Positions 17,456 through 27,701 of a stretch of DNA of 64,000 nucleotides are shown one piece after another (position 1 is the first letter of the stretch; every line of letters starts with the position of its first letter). The notes beneath the pieces were generated by a model. It saw only the letters and a program-made list of their open reading frames with translations. It was not told where the DNA came from and did no database searches. Source of the stretch: Flagellimonas ochracea. Lineage in GTDB: Bacteria > Bacteroidota > Bacteroidia > Flavobacteriales > Flavobacteriaceae. The stretch spans positions 186,001 through 250,000 of the forward strand of contig NZ_JAAABI010000001.1 in assembly GCF_009903685.1 (NCBI RefSeq), written 5' to 3'. Position numbers and translations under genes: made by a program.

Positions 17456-18229
17456 TTAAACTTTCTCCTTGTTTTTCTTCAATATTTCATTGGCCAGGTT
17501 GAGGTAATTGGAGGCTCCTTTACTGCTGGCATCATATTTAATGATACTCTCTCCATAGCTTGGAGCTTCGCTCAGCCTAACGTTTCTTTGGATTATGGTG
17601 TCGAAGACCATGTCTGCAAAGTGTTTCTTCACTTCTTCTACCACTTGGTTCGATAAACGTAACCTAGAATCGTACATGGTCAAAAGCATTCCTTCAATAT
17701 CCAGATCGTTGTTGTGTATTTTCTGTACACTTTTCACGGTATTCAATAGTTTGCCCAAACCTTCCAAAGCAAAATATTCGCATTGAATCGGAATCATTAC
17801 CGAGTCTGCCGCTGTCAAGGCGTTCAGGGTCAATAATCCCAAGGAAGGGGCGCAATCAATTAAAATAAAATCATAACGGTCGCCCAAATCACGGAGTGCC
17901 TCTTTCAGCATGTATTCGCGATTGTCCTTGTCCACCAATTCAATCTCTATGGCGACGAGGTCAATATGTGCTGGAATCAGATCTACATTCGGGGAGTCGG
18001 TTTGCACAATCACATCATTCACGTGCATAGTATGTTCCAACAGCTGATAGGAGCCATGTTCCACGGCATCTACATCAATGCCCAATCCAGAAGTGGCATT
18101 GGCTTGGGGGTCGGCATCAATCAACAACACCTTTTTCTCCAATACTCCAAGGGACGCTGCAAGGTTGACAGTCGTTGTGGTTTTGCCTACACCGCCCTTT
18201 TGGTTCGCAATAGCAATAATCTTGCCCAT
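17456..18229 (-). CDS. parA: Chromosome-partitioning ATPase ParA
   Basis: The 257-residue ATPase has the deviant Walker A KGGVGKTTTTVNLAA at residue 11, LLIDADPQANAT near 36, and DFILIDCAPSLGLLTLNAL near 118. It heads the run parA-parB-DUF5683-dapB-lepB-wbqC. The 134 bases before it hold a perfect 10-base tandem repeat but no clean promoter match; TATTTTTA at about 18252-18259 on the minus strand is the nearest. Confidence 0.96.
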   Translation of the reverse strand: MGKIIAIANQKGGVGKTTTTVNLAASLGVLEKKVLLIDADPQANATSGLGIDVDAVEHGSYQLLEHTMHVNDVIVQTDSPNVDLIPAHIDLVAIEIELVDKDNREYMLKEALRDLGDRYDFILIDCAPSLGLLTLNALTAADSVMIPIQCEYFALEGLGKLLNTVKSVQKIHNNDLDIEGMLLTMYDSRLRLSNQVVEEVKKHFADMVFDTIIQRNVRLSEAPSYGESIIKYDASSKGASNYLNLANEILKKNKEKV

Positions 18230-18320
18230 TTCATAGTAAGTTAGGGGCTAAAAATACGATTATTTAAGACGCTAAAAAATGTATTTTGTTAACAGCAGGT
18301 GAATAACCTCGGCAATTTGC

Positions 18321-18340
18321 GTTAAAGAAAGTTAAAGAAA
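18321..18340. repeat. Perfect 10-base tandem repeat upstream of parA
   Basis: GTTAAAGAAA occurs twice head to tail in the gap between scpA and parA. It could bind a regulator or be chance; nothing else marks it. Confidence 0.6.
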
Positions 18341-18363
18341 GCGTCAAAAGATTATTAAGAGTT

Positions 18364-20436
18364 TCAATCCATCAAAACTTTAAGGATTTCAATAGCAGTA
18401 TCGCTTATTTTAGTGCCCGGTCCAAACACTGCAACTGCCCCATTTTCAAGAAGATGTGCATAATCTTGCTTTGGGATTACACCTCCCACGATGACTATAA
18501 TATCTTCTCTTCCATAATTTTTCAATTCCTTGACCACTTCCGGCACCAGGGTTTTGTGGCCTCCGGCCAAGGATGAAATGCCCAGAATGTGCACATCGTT
18601 CTCCACCGCTTGTTTGGCCACTTCCGAGGGAGTTTGGAACAAGGGTCCAATATCCACATCAAATCCCAAATCAGCATAACCTGTAGCAACTACTTTGGCA
18701 CCACGGTCATGTCCATCTTGACCCATTTTGGCCACCATAATACGGGGTCTTCGACCTTCTTGTATGGCAAAATCGTCTGCCATTTTTCGAGCTTTTTCAA
18801 AACTTGGGTCGTTCTTGATTTCTTTGGAATACACGCCGGTAAAAGATTGGATTTTTGCTTTGTATCGACCAAAAGCGCTCTCCATGGCATCACTGATTTC
18901 TCCCAGCGTGGCCCTCGCCTTTGCTGCCTCTATGGCTAAAGCTAGCAAATTTTCCCGGTCCTCACCATTCGCAAGTGCTTTTTTGGACGCAATCTTAATT
19001 GCGTTCAAAATGTCATCAACCGCTTGCGGATTTCTAGTGGATTTTATGTGTTGCAATCGTTCCATTTGCTGACGGCGCACTTTGGTATTGTCCACTTCCA
19101 ATATTTGGAGGTCGTCCTCTTGATCTAATTGATATTTGTTGACGCCCACAATTACATCCTGTCCACTATCGATTCGAGCTTGTTTTTTGGCTGCCGCCTC
19201 TTCAATCCTCATTTTTGGTATTCCTGCTTCAATGGCCTTGGTCATACCGCCCAATTTTTCTACTTCTTCAACCAATTTCCAGGCTTCTTGGGCTATTTCG
19301 TGAGTCAATTTCTCAACCACATGGCTTCCCGCCCAAGGATCAACCGTTTTAGTAATATGGGTTTCTTGCTGAAGATAAATTTGGGTATTACGGGCAATCC
19401 GCGCTGAAAAATCCGTAGGAAGGGCGATAGCTTCGTCCAACGCATTTGTATGCAAACTTTGAGTGCCCCCGAAAGCCGCAGCCATGGCCTCTATGGTGGT
19501 TCTTGCCACATTGTTAAAGGGATCTTGCTCGGTCAAGCTCCATCCGCTGGTCTGGCTATGTGTGCGAAGCATTAAGGATTTTTGATTTTCCGGGTTGAAC
19601 TGCTTCACCAATTTGGCCCAAAGCATACGGCCCGCCCGCATTTTGGCTATTTCTGTGAAATGGTTCATTCCAATGCCCCAAAAGAACGAAAGCCTTGGAG
19701 CAAAATGGTCTATTTTCAATCCTGCTTTGAGACCTGTTCTAATATATTCGATACCATCTGCTAGGGTGTAGGCCAGTTCAATGGCAGCGGGTGCTCCAGC
19801 CTCGTGCATATGATAGCCCGAAATACTTATGCTGTTGAATCGAGGCATATGCTTGCTCGAAAATTCAAAAATATCGGCGACAAGTTGCATGGAAGGTGTT
19901 GGGGGATAGATGTAGGTGTTCCGTACCATGAACTCTTTCAGGATATCATTCTGGATAGTACCAGAGAGTTTTTCCATGGATACGCCTTGTTCCAGCGCTG
20001 CAACAATATAAAAAGCCATAATGGGAATTACGGCACCATTCATGGTCATGGATACAGACATTTGGTCCAAGGGAATGCCATCGAACAAAATTTTCATATC
20101 CTCAACAGAATCAATGGCCACTCCTGCCTTTCCCACATCACCGACCACCCTTTCGTTGTCGGAATCATAACCGCGATGGGTGGGAAGGTCAAAGGCTACG
20201 GAAAGCCCTTTTTGACCCGCTTCGAGATTTCTTCTGTAAAAAGCATTGCTTTCTTCGGCTGTTGAAAAACCCGCATATTGTCTTATGGTCCAGGGTCTTC
20301 TAACATACATGGTAGAGTAGGGCCCACGAAGAAAAGGAGCAATGCCCGCGGCATAGCTTTCATGTCCGTATTCGGATTTCGGCTCGGACTTGCTCCGAGG
20401 GTCTAATTCAAGAAGTTCGAGGTTTTTTCTACTCAT
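18364..20436 (-). CDS. scpA: Methylmalonyl-CoA mutase, large catalytic subunit
   Basis: The B12 enzyme converts methylmalonyl-CoA and succinyl-CoA. I choose the ATG at 20436 (690 residues, [11 protein letters not shown]), which overlaps the small-subunit stop by eight bases; the frame stays open to 20481 but the extra residues look unrelated. Substrate-binding motifs [23 protein letters not shown] (family form) lie near 35-57. The C-terminal cobalamin domain has [10 protein letters not shown] with the axial His576, then [13 protein letters not shown]. It is coupled to the small subunit and divergent in pathway terms from the carboxylase at 22.9 kb. Confidence 0.95.
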   Translation of the reverse strand: MSRKNLELLELDPRSKSEPKSEYGHESYAAGIAPFLRGPYSTMYVRRPWTIRQYAGFSTAEESNAFYRRNLEAGQKGLSVAFDLPTHRGYDSDNERVVGDVGKAGVAIDSVEDMKILFDGIPLDQMSVSMTMNGAVIPIMAFYIVAALEQGVSMEKLSGTIQNDILKEFMVRNTYIYPPTPSMQLVADIFEFSSKHMPRFNSISISGYHMHEAGAPAAIELAYTLADGIEYIRTGLKAGLKIDHFAPRLSFFWGIGMNHFTEIAKMRAGRMLWAKLVKQFNPENQKSLMLRTHSQTSGWSLTEQDPFNNVARTTIEAMAAAFGGTQSLHTNALDEAIALPTDFSARIARNTQIYLQQETHITKTVDPWAGSHVVEKLTHEIAQEAWKLVEEVEKLGGMTKAIEAGIPKMRIEEAAAKKQARIDSGQDVIVGVNKYQLDQEDDLQILEVDNTKVRRQQMERLQHIKSTRNPQAVDDILNAIKIASKKALANGEDRENLLALAIEAAKARATLGEISDAMESAFGRYKAKIQSFTGVYSKEIKNDPSFEKARKMADDFAIQEGRRPRIMVAKMGQDGHDRGAKVVATGYADLGFDVDIGPLFQTPSEVAKQAVENDVHILGISSLAGGHKTLVPEVVKELKNYGREDIIVIVGGVIPKQDYAHLLENGAVAVFGPGTKISDTAIEILKVLMD

Positions 20437-21808
20437 CTTCCAATCTTTTTTGTTCTGTTGTTTCGGCCAGTCTTTTTTCAATGATAGGCACTATGAGGGT
20501 TTTTCGCGGTTTGTTTTTAACAAACGGGAATAGTTCCAGATTGTCCTTCATTCGGTCATGGGGGTTTTGAAACGAATTGGTGCCCAACAGAACTGTTTGG
20601 CCCGTATCAAACTGTTGTTGTTCTTTTTCAGCACCCACCGCTATTTTTTGTTGAATGGTTCCTTTTTTGAGGGCATCCAAGAAACCTCCCGAAGCTTCAA
20701 CCTGCTTGAAAAGTGACAATGCTTTTTCCGCCATTTGCTGTGTGAGGGACTCTATGTAGTAAGCTCCTTCGGAAATTTGGGCCGCTTCGGCCATATAGCT
20801 TTCCTCTTTGAGCAGCAAGAGTTGGTTCCGGGCTATTCGTTCTCCAAATTCATTGTTTTTGTGATAAATGGCATCATAAGCTAAATTACAGACCGCATCT
20901 GCTCCACCCAAAACCGCTGACATGCATTCTGAGGTGGTACGCAACATGTTCACGTTGTAATCGTAGATTGTTTTGTTGCGTTTGGAGGGTACTGCAATGA
21001 TGTGACAATCGTTTTGAATCCCATATTCTCCTGCCAAAGTGCTCCATAGCCAACGTAATGCCCTCAGTTTTGCTATTTCAAAGAAATAGTTGCTGCCCAA
21101 AGCTACTTTGAAGGTTATTGGAAAAGATGATTTGGGGTTAAAATGGGCTAAATACTCGTTGGCATGGGCCATGCCATAGGCCAATTGTTGAACCATATTG
21201 GCTCCTGCGTTTTGATATAGACCCAAATCCACACCAACTAGGGAAATAGTATTGAGAGTGCTTGTGAGGGCATAAATTTCGTTCAGTAATTCATGGTCCT
21301 TTTCAAGATTGTGGTACCAGTTGCCACTGCGAGCCAAGTGACCAATGATATCAACATTAAGATGAACCGTACTTTTTGCTCCATCTAAAAAGGCCAACAA
21401 CTTCTTGAAGGGCTCTACTTTCAAAAATTCAAAATGAAAATGAAGCGGAACAACCTCAAGGTCAATGTTCGCCAATAGTATTTCAAAATCCGTTTCTTCA
21501 TCGGGAATGGTAAAAAGTAGGCTTTCCGCTCCTTTTTTTAGTACATCCAGTGCCTTAGCGTTGGCTTTTTTTGATTCACCGGCATATATGCTTTGAGCAA
21601 TGTGCCATGAATGATTCTCTGAAATACGAAACGTTGGCTTTCCTTGAAGGTCATCTGGATGGTAAAAAGGCTTGACCGTTATACCCTCAAGAGATTCCCA
21701 AACCAAAGTATCATTATAGTCAGCACCTTTCAAATCAACTTGGATTTTTTGCTTCCACTGTTTTGCTGATACTTCAGGAAATTCGCTAAACAAACGGGTA
21801 TCACTCAT
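20429..21808 (-). CDS. scpB: Methylmalonyl-CoA mutase, small subunit
   Basis: The 459-residue protein matches the mutase barrel domain ([25 protein letters not shown] in family form; later [21 protein letters not shown]). No C-terminal cobalamin-binding DxHxxG domain is present, which shortens it relative to actinobacterial small subunits; it supports the large subunit instead of catalysing. It overlaps the FtsB-like gene by eight bases. Confidence 0.92.
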   Translation of the reverse strand: MSDTRLFSEFPEVSAKQWKQKIQVDLKGADYNDTLVWESLEGITVKPFYHPDDLQGKPTFRISENHSWHIAQSIYAGESKKANAKALDVLKKGAESLLFTIPDEETDFEILLANIDLEVVPLHFHFEFLKVEPFKKLLAFLDGAKSTVHLNVDIIGHLARSGNWYHNLEKDHELLNEIYALTSTLNTISLVGVDLGLYQNAGANMVQQLAYGMAHANEYLAHFNPKSSFPITFKVALGSNYFFEIAKLRALRWLWSTLAGEYGIQNDCHIIAVPSKRNKTIYDYNVNMLRTTSECMSAVLGGADAVCNLAYDAIYHKNNEFGERIARNQLLLLKEESYMAEAAQISEGAYYIESLTQQMAEKALSLFKQVEASGGFLDALKKGTIQQKIAVGAEKEQQQFDTGQTVLLGTNSFQNPHDRMKDNLELFPFVKNKPRKTLIVPIIEKRLAETTEQKRLEDE

Positions 21809-22133
21809 TATCTTTATTTTTTAGGCTATCTTCAAATTCGATAAGAAAAATCTCTTCATTTTTCTTTTTCATGTAATATTTTTCACGGGCCAACCGCTCC
21901 AATTCATCCTCATCGGACATTTTTTCCAAGATTTCTTTGTCCTTTGAAATTTCATCTTGAAGAAACTCTTTCTGCTTTTCCAACTTTTTAATTTCCTGTC
22001 TCAACTCCATATGAATCAACAAGGAGTTGGTATCAAAAAAGGCCATCCAAATCACAAAAATGGTCAGCACCAAAACATACATGTTGGTCATAATTTTGAA
22101 CCACTTTTTGTTTTTTAGTTCCTTTAATCCCAT
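21801..22133 (-). CDS. FtsB/DivIC-like septum formation initiator
   Basis: This 110-residue bitopic protein has a span near 15-33 (MYVLVLTIFVIWMAFFDT), a coiled coil near 42-75 (rich in Glu, Lys and Leu), and a short LARE-KYYMKKKNEE motif, the FtsB/DivIC plan. It is expected to join the division complex with FtsL and FtsQ. It overlaps udk by ten bases. Confidence 0.85.
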   Translation of the reverse strand: MGLKELKNKKWFKIMTNMYVLVLTIFVIWMAFFDTNSLLIHMELRQEIKKLEKQKEFLQDEISKDKEILEKMSDEDELERLAREKYYMKKKNEEIFLIEFEDSLKNKDNE

Positions 22134-22744
22134 GGTTTCCCCAGTTTATTGTTGATTATGGTTCTAACCATATCCACAGCGACCTTGTTGTAGTGGTTAT
22201 TGGGTATTATGATGTCCGCAAATTCCTTGGAGGGCTCAATAAATTGTTGGTGCATCGGCTTAACGGCAGTTTGATATCTGGTTAGCACCTTTTCCAAATC
22301 ATGACCTCGCTCACGAATATCGCGTTGCAATCTTCGAATCAATCGCTCATCACTATCGGCATGAACAAAAATTTTGATATCGAACAAATTCCGCAGCATG
22401 GGATTGCTCAACACCAAAATACCTTCAACAATAATGACCTTTTTGGGATGTGTTCGAACCGTTTCATCCAAACGGGTTTCTTCCACAAAAGAGTACATGG
22501 GCTTATCAATGGACTCTCCTTTTCGCAATTGCTTCAAATGGGAAATCAAAAGGTCAAAATCTATGGAGTTGGGGTGGTCAAAATTAACCTTGCTTCGCTC
22601 CTCTTTGGTCAAATGCGAAAGATCGTTGTAATAGGAATCTTGTGAGATGATGCATACTTCGTCCTCGGGTAATCGGTCCACTATTTGATTGACAACCGTT
22701 GTTTTTCCACATCCAGTGCCACCTGCAATCCCAATGATCAACAT
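22124..22744 (-). CDS. udk: Uridine kinase
   Basis: The enzyme phosphorylates uridine and cytidine in pyrimidine salvage. I start it at 22744, giving 206 residues with MLIIGIAGGTGCGKTTV (P-loop) at the N-terminus, as in the family. The frame stays open to 22774, but a -7 box at 22762-22769 lies inside that extension, so the upstream ATG would not be transcribed. Other motifs: DSYYNDLSHL, FDHPNSIDFDLL and RLIRRLQRDIRERG. Confidence 0.94.
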   Translation of the reverse strand: MLIIGIAGGTGCGKTTVVNQIVDRLPEDEVCIISQDSYYNDLSHLTKEERSKVNFDHPNSIDFDLLISHLKQLRKGESIDKPMYSFVEETRLDETVRTHPKKVIIVEGILVLSNPMLRNLFDIKIFVHADSDERLIRRLQRDIRERGHDLEKVLTRYQTAVKPMHQQFIEPSKEFADIIIPNNHYNKVAVDMVRTIINNKLGKPWD

Positions 22745-22761
22745 AATGATGATTTTAACCC

Positions 22762-22769
22762 CAAAAGTA
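22762..22769 (-). promoter_or_regulatory. -7 box TACTTTTG of udk
   Basis: It matches TAnnTTTG on the minus strand, 17 bases before the chosen udk ATG. A -33 TTG is not clear. Confidence 0.5.
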
Positions 22770-22874
22770 AGCATTTGGGAAGATCTGAACCTTGTTTGGA
22801 TCGTAGTGCATAGTTAGTGCTGAATATTTTTAAAATGAATGACCTTTATCATAATCTTAAAAAGTAATTGACGA

Positions 22875-22882
22875 TAGTTTTG
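22875..22882 (+). promoter_or_regulatory. -7 box TAGTTTTG of the acyl-CoA carboxylase operon
   Basis: It matches TAnnTTTG, 55 bases before the ATG of the biotin carrier gene. The spacing to the only nearby TTG is wrong, so the -33 part is weak or absent. Confidence 0.45.
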
Positions 22883-22937
22883 CATAGATTTCTGGCATTA
22901 ACCTTATATTTAAAAAAGTAACCATAGCAACTATTTT

Positions 22938-23423
22938 ATGGAAAAATCCTATAAGATTCAGATAGACCACAATCTGGATTTTCAACTTACCGAAAAAGAT
23001 GTTTCAGCATTGGATTTAATTAGAACAGGGTCAGCGGATTTCCATCTGTTGAAGGATGGAATTTCTTATCATCTTAAAGTCCTTAAAACCGACTTTTCAT
23101 CCCGCAACTATACGGTCAGTGTAAATGGAAATGAACACAACGTTTCCATAAACGATCCACTGGACGAGCTTATCGAAAAAATGGGCTTTGCCGTAAATGG
23201 CTCCAAAAACATTGATTCCATTACCGCCCCCATGCCGGGATTGATTCTGGATATTATTGTGGAAGTAGGGACAGAAGTTAAGGAAGAGGACCAACTTTTG
23301 ATATTGGAGGCCATGAAAATGGAAAACATCATTACCTCACCAAGAAATGGAATTATAAAAAGTATAGCGGTCAAACAAGGTGAGGCGGTCGACAAAAAAC
23401 AACTTCTAATAGAATTTGAATAA
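22938..23423 (+). CDS. Biotin carboxyl carrier protein of an acyl-CoA carboxylase
   Basis: The protein has 161 residues. The C-terminal biotinyl domain has the attachment motif EAMKMEN with biotinyl Lys127 and the hinge APMPG at about 97. The N-terminal part (about 1-75) is a small beta-rich domain found in carriers of the propionyl-CoA type. It is the first gene of a three-gene carboxylase operon; the gap to the next gene is seven bases. Confidence 0.92.
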   Translation: MEKSYKIQIDHNLDFQLTEKDVSALDLIRTGSADFHLLKDGISYHLKVLKTDFSSRNYTVSVNGNEHNVSINDPLDELIEKMGFAVNGSKNIDSITAPMPGLILDIIVEVGTEVKEEDQLLILEAMKMENIITSPRNGIIKSIAVKQGEAVDKKQLLIEFE

Positions 23424-23430
23424 ATAGCAC

Positions 23431-24873
23431 ATGAAAAAAATATTGGTGGCCAACCGGGGAGAAATTGCATTGCGGGTGATGAAGACCGCAAAAAAAATGG
23501 GCATTCGAACAGTAGCGGTATTCTCTGAGGTGGATAGAAACGCACCCCATGTACGATTTGCCGATGAAGCGGTCTGTATTGGTGAAGCTCCTTCAAGCCA
23601 ATCCTATTTACGTGGGGATAAAATTATTGAAGTGGCAAAAAAACTGCATGTGGACGGCATCCATCCTGGATATGGTTTCTTAAGCGAGAATGCAGATTTT
23701 GCAGAGGCAGTGGAAAAAAATGGACTTACGTTCATAGGACCCAAATCGAAAGCCATTCGAATTATGGGAAGCAAATTGGCGGCTAAAGAAGCCGTTAAAA
23801 AATATGATATTCCCATGGTGCCTGGTATTGATGAAGCTATTACTGATGTGAAAAAAGCCCATGAAATAGCCAATGAAATCGGATACCCAGTACTCATTAA
23901 GGCTTCGGCCGGAGGTGGCGGAAAAGGCATGCGTATCGTTGAGAAAGAGTCAGAGTTGGAGTCTGGGATGAAACGCGCCATTAGTGAAGCAACATCGGCT
24001 TTTGGCGATGGTTCCGTTTTTGTGGAAAAATATGTCACTTCCCCAAGACACATCGAGGTTCAAGTTATGGCGGATACCCATGGCAACGTGCTTCATTTTT
24101 TTGAACGGGAATGCAGCATTCAAAGAAGGCACCAGAAAGTAGTGGAGGAAGCACCATCGTCCCTACTAACACCAGAATTAAGGGAAGAAATGGGTGTAGC
24201 TGCCACAAAAGTGGCCAAATCATGTGATTATGTTGGTGCCGGGACGGTCGAATTTTTGATGGATGCCGATCACAATTTCTACTTTCTGGAGATGAATACC
24301 CGATTACAGGTGGAGCATCCGGTAACGGAAATGATTACCGGAGTTGACTTGGTAGAATTGCAAATTAAAGTAGCAAGAGGAGAAGAGCTCAAGCTAAAGC
24401 AGGAAGACTTAAAAATAAAAGGTCATGCGATGGAGCTAAGGGTTTATGCAGAAGACCCCTTAAACGATTTTCTGCCCAGTGTTGGGAATCTGGAGGTTTA
24501 TAGATTGCCCGAAGGAGATGGAATACGTGTCGACAATGGTTTTGAAGAAGGCATGGATATTCCAATTTATTATGATCCCATGCTGTCTAAACTGGTTACC
24601 TATGGAAAAACTAGGGAAGAGGCCATAGAGCTTATGCTAGATGCCATCCGTAATTATAAGGTAGAAGGAGCCCAGACCACCTTACCCTTCGGAAGCTTTG
24701 TAATGGCCCATGAAGCTTTTCGGTCTGGAAATTTTGACACCCATTTTGTTAAGGACCACTACTCACCCGAAAAGATAAAAGAAAAGCAAATCAAAGAAGC
24801 TGAAATAGCTGCGTTGATGGCCTTTTTCCAATATCTTGAGGACAAAAAAAATATAAAACTGCCAACAAACTGA
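23431..24873 (+). CDS. accC: Biotin carboxylase subunit (propionyl/acetyl-CoA carboxylase type)
   Basis: The enzyme carboxylates biotin with ATP and bicarbonate. It has 480 residues: [15 protein letters not shown] at the start, [12 protein letters not shown] near 75, the Gly-rich [12 protein letters not shown] near 158, and [18 protein letters not shown] near 286. It ends soon after the biotin carboxylase C-terminal domain and carries no fused carrier, which fits the separate upstream carrier gene. Confidence 0.93.
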   Translation: MKKILVANRGEIALRVMKTAKKMGIRTVAVFSEVDRNAPHVRFADEAVCIGEAPSSQSYLRGDKIIEVAKKLHVDGIHPGYGFLSENADFAEAVEKNGLTFIGPKSKAIRIMGSKLAAKEAVKKYDIPMVPGIDEAITDVKKAHEIANEIGYPVLIKASAGGGGKGMRIVEKESELESGMKRAISEATSAFGDGSVFVEKYVTSPRHIEVQVMADTHGNVLHFFERECSIQRRHQKVVEEAPSSLLTPELREEMGVAATKVAKSCDYVGAGTVEFLMDADHNFYFLEMNTRLQVEHPVTEMITGVDLVELQIKVARGEELKLKQEDLKIKGHAMELRVYAEDPLNDFLPSVGNLEVYRLPEGDGIRVDNGFEEGMDIPIYYDPMLSKLVTYGKTREEAIELMLDAIRNYKVEGAQTTLPFGSFVMAHEAFRSGNFDTHFVKDHYSPEKIKEKQIKEAEIAALMAFFQYLEDKKNIKLPTN

Positions 24874-24878
24874 TTCCA

Positions 24879-26420
24879 ATGGATGATAAACTGAAAATGT
24901 TACAAGACCGTATTGCCCAGGCGCATTTGGGTGGGGGAGAAAAACGTATTGAAAAACAGCATCAAAAGAAAAAACTCACTGCACGGGAACGGATTCAATA
25001 TTTGCTTGATGAGGGTTCTTTCGAAGAGATGGGCATATTGGTTACCCATCGAACTACCGATTTTGGTATGGACAAGGAAATCTATTTTGGTGATGGTGTG
25101 GTCACTGGATATGGAACCGTGAACGGGAGATTGGTGTATGTGTACGCACAGGACTTTACCGTTTTTGGCGGGGCACTGTCCGAAACCCATGCCGAAAAAA
25201 TTTGCAAGGTCATGGATTTGGCGATGAAGGTCGGGGCACCCATTATTGGTCTAAATGACTCCGGTGGAGCGCGTATTCAGGAAGGTGTGAGATCCTTAGG
25301 TGGCTACGCGGATATTTTTTACAGAAATGTTCAGGCCTCAGGCGTTGTCCCCCAAATATCGGCTGTAATGGGTCCTTGTGCAGGAGGTGCGGTATATTCT
25401 CCTGCAATGACAGATTTTATAATTATGGTTGAAGGTACCAGCTACATGTTCGTCACAGGTCCTAATGTGGTAAAAACCGTAACGAACGAGGAAGTCACCT
25501 CCGAGGAATTGGGTGGGGCCAGTGCCCATGCCGTTAAATCAGGCGTGGCGCACAAAACATCTTCCAACGACGCTGCTTGCTTGGATGATATTAAAAAGTT
25601 GTTGGGATATCTCCCTCAAAACAATAGGGAGGCACCCAAAACGATGGAATATGAGTTGGGCGAAGAGTTGCGTGAAGAGCTTTCCAGTATTGTCCCCGAC
25701 AATCCCAACAAACCGTACGATATGCATGATGTCATCCAAGGCATCATCGATGAGCATTCATTTTACGAAATACATAAAGATTATGCAGAAAACATTATCG
25801 TTGGCTTTGCCAGACTAGGGGGTAGGAGTGTTGGAATTATTGCAAACCAACCTATGTTCTTGGCAGGTGTGCTTGGTGTAAATAGTTCTAAAAAGGCAGC
25901 ACGGTTTACAAGATTCTGTGATGCATTTAATATTCCACTGCTAGTTTTGGTGGATGTACCTGGTTTTTTACCCGGAACCGACCAAGAATGGAACGGCATC
26001 ATCGTTCATGGGGCCAAACTGCTTTATGCCCTGAGCGAAGCTACTGTACCCCGGGTTACTGTTATTACCCGAAAAGCCTATGGAGGTGCCTACGATGTAA
26101 TGAATTCGAAACACATTGGAGCCGATTTCAACTTTGCTTGGCCAACGGCCGAAATCGCCGTAATGGGGGCAAAAGGAGCCAGTGAAATCATTTTTAGAAG
26201 GGAGATTGCCGCTTCGGACGATCCAGAGGCAAAACTAAAAGAAAAAGAAACGGAATATGCAGAGAAATTTGCCAACCCTTATAGAGCAGCACGTCGCGGA
26301 TTTATTGATGAGGTAATTCTGCCCAAGGAAACGCGACGTAAACTATTGAAGGCTTTTGCCATGCTTGAGAAAAAACAGGTGGAACCACCCAAAAAGAAAC
26401 ATGGAAATATTCCACTTTGA
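24879..26420 (+). CDS. pccB: Acyl-CoA carboxylase beta subunit (propionyl-CoA carboxylase)
   Basis: The carboxyltransferase has 513 residues with [20 protein letters not shown] (family form) near 87, [12 protein letters not shown] near 126, [12 protein letters not shown] near 164, and [15 protein letters not shown] near 363. The match to propionyl-CoA type subunits and the nearby methylmalonyl-CoA mutase genes point to propionyl-CoA as the substrate; the product would feed the mutase. The usual epimerase gene is not in the window. Confidence 0.92.
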   Translation: MDDKLKMLQDRIAQAHLGGGEKRIEKQHQKKKLTARERIQYLLDEGSFEEMGILVTHRTTDFGMDKEIYFGDGVVTGYGTVNGRLVYVYAQDFTVFGGALSETHAEKICKVMDLAMKVGAPIIGLNDSGGARIQEGVRSLGGYADIFYRNVQASGVVPQISAVMGPCAGGAVYSPAMTDFIIMVEGTSYMFVTGPNVVKTVTNEEVTSEELGGASAHAVKSGVAHKTSSNDAACLDDIKKLLGYLPQNNREAPKTMEYELGEELREELSSIVPDNPNKPYDMHDVIQGIIDEHSFYEIHKDYAENIIVGFARLGGRSVGIIANQPMFLAGVLGVNSSKKAARFTRFCDAFNIPLLVLVDVPGFLPGTDQEWNGIIVHGAKLLYALSEATVPRVTVITRKAYGGAYDVMNSKHIGADFNFAWPTAEIAVMGAKGASEIIFRREIAASDDPEAKLKEKETEYAEKFANPYRAARRGFIDEVILPKETRRKLLKAFAMLEKKQVEPPKKKHGNIPL

Positions 26421-26454
26421 TTATTTGAACGGATTTCAGATATCTCAAATCCCC

Positions 26455-27516
26455 TCATAAATAAACGGTCTTCCCTGTTTTTACAGATTGATCGGCGGCG
26501 AGTACTATTTTGAGGCTGTTTATCGCATCATTTAGATGATTGGTTAAATCAAGATCTTCCCGGATAGCTTGCAGTAGAAATTCTTGCTCTAAAAGGCAGA
26601 GTTGATCGTGGTCCGGCTCTTCTTCGGTGTTTATTATTTCATCTGATTTGATGAAGTTGCCATTGGTGTCCAATGCACTATGATGTAGACGCAGACTCCC
26701 CGTTTTAGTATGCCCTTCAATATCCTTTGATGCCCCTTTGTCCAACTCGTTGATGGAAACACTTCCTTTTGGGCCAATCACATCTTTAATAAAAAAGGCC
26801 GTCTCGCTCATCATCGGGCCCCAACCCGCTTCGTACCAGCCTACAGAGCCATCAGCAAATCGAACCTGCAATTGTCCATAGTTGTACATATTGGAATCAA
26901 TTTCATCTGTTAATCGAGAACCAATGGCAGAAACACTAGTTGGGCTTGATTGCGTCATGGTACACATGATATCCACATAATGTACGCCACAATCCACTAT
27001 GGGGGACATTGACTTCATAAGCTGCTTATGGGTGTGCCATGTTTGCCTCGAACTCTGTTGGTTCAGGTTCATTCGCATGACCAAAGGTTTTCCCAACTTT
27101 TGCGCTAGTTCAGTAAACTTGGCCCAAGTCGGGTGAACCCTTAGTATGTAACCTACAACGAGTTTTTTCTCTTGTTTTTTGGCTAGCCATACCAACTTTT
27201 GGGCTTCTTCAACGGTCAAGGCAAGGGGCTTTTCAACAAAAACATGGGATTCGGCTTCTAGGGCGATTTTCACGAATTCAAAGTGGGTGTCCGGGTATGT
27301 ATTGACCGATACCACATCGGGCTGGGTAATAGCTAGAGCTTGCCGATAGTTCGAAAAGGTGGCCACTCCATCAAGTTCCTTGGACAATCGTTCTCGACTC
27401 TCTGAGCCTCTACTGACAAGGCCCACGAGTTCAAAACCATCCAATTTTGCATAGGCACGGGCATGCGAAGTTCCCATATTGCCACAGCCAACTACCAAGA
27501 CTTTTAAACGATTCAT
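26455..27516 (-). CDS. Gfo/Idh/MocA-family oxidoreductase
   Basis: The 353-residue protein has an N-terminal Rossmann motif VVGCGNMGTSHARAY, then PDVVSVNTYPDTHFEF, and VFVEKPLALTVEEAQ, the family EKP motif, near 93. A C-terminal alpha/beta domain follows. The substrate, probably a sugar or inositol derivative, cannot be told. It converges on pccB with a 34-base gap and stands alone. Confidence 0.88.
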   Translation of the reverse strand: MNRLKVLVVGCGNMGTSHARAYAKLDGFELVGLVSRGSESRERLSKELDGVATFSNYRQALAITQPDVVSVNTYPDTHFEFVKIALEAESHVFVEKPLALTVEEAQKLVWLAKKQEKKLVVGYILRVHPTWAKFTELAQKLGKPLVMRMNLNQQSSRQTWHTHKQLMKSMSPIVDCGVHYVDIMCTMTQSSPTSVSAIGSRLTDEIDSNMYNYGQLQVRFADGSVGWYEAGWGPMMSETAFFIKDVIGPKGSVSINELDKGASKDIEGHTKTGSLRLHHSALDTNGNFIKSDEIINTEEEPDHDQLCLLEQEFLLQAIREDLDLTNHLNDAINSLKIVLAADQSVKTGKTVYL

Positions 27517-27610
27517 TTTTTGAGAAAGAAGTTAAAGATAGTATCAAATGAGCATTTTATAGTAAAACAAGTAGTTATAGATGTGAATTTTGATGTGTTG
27601 TTTTAGATGT

Positions 27611-27649
27611 AAGGTTGGAGTTACCTTCCTTTAAACAAAAGGCAACCTT
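27611..27649. repeat. Nested inverted repeats upstream of the efflux gene
   Basis: AAGGTTG (27611-27617) pairs with CAACCTT (27643-27649). Within it CCTTT (27628-27632) pairs with AAAGG (27638-27642). The structure lies upstream of the -7 box of the efflux gene, so it is a possible operator more than an RNA element. There is no run of T. Confidence 0.45.
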
Positions 27650-27689
27650 AATTCTATCTTAAATGCTTCATGATTGATAAGGGTATACC

Positions 27690-27697
27690 TACTTTTG
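27690..27697 (+). promoter_or_regulatory. -7 box TACTTTTG of the Bcr/CflA-type efflux gene
   Basis: It is an exact TAnnTTTG match with only four bases (CGGC) before the ATG at 27702, so the transcript should start at or inside the start codon. The TTG at 27674-27676 is too close (13 bases) to be a normal -33 element. Confidence 0.55.
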
Positions 27698-27701
27698 CGG
27701 C

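Noticed and set aside
16547..18363. parS site near parAB
   Set aside because: I searched by eye for GTTTCACGTGAAAC and close forms and found none.
26431..26452. Terminator between pccB and the oxidoreductase gene
   Set aside because: GGATTT and AAATCC can pair over six bases but the stem is A+T-rich and there is no run of T.
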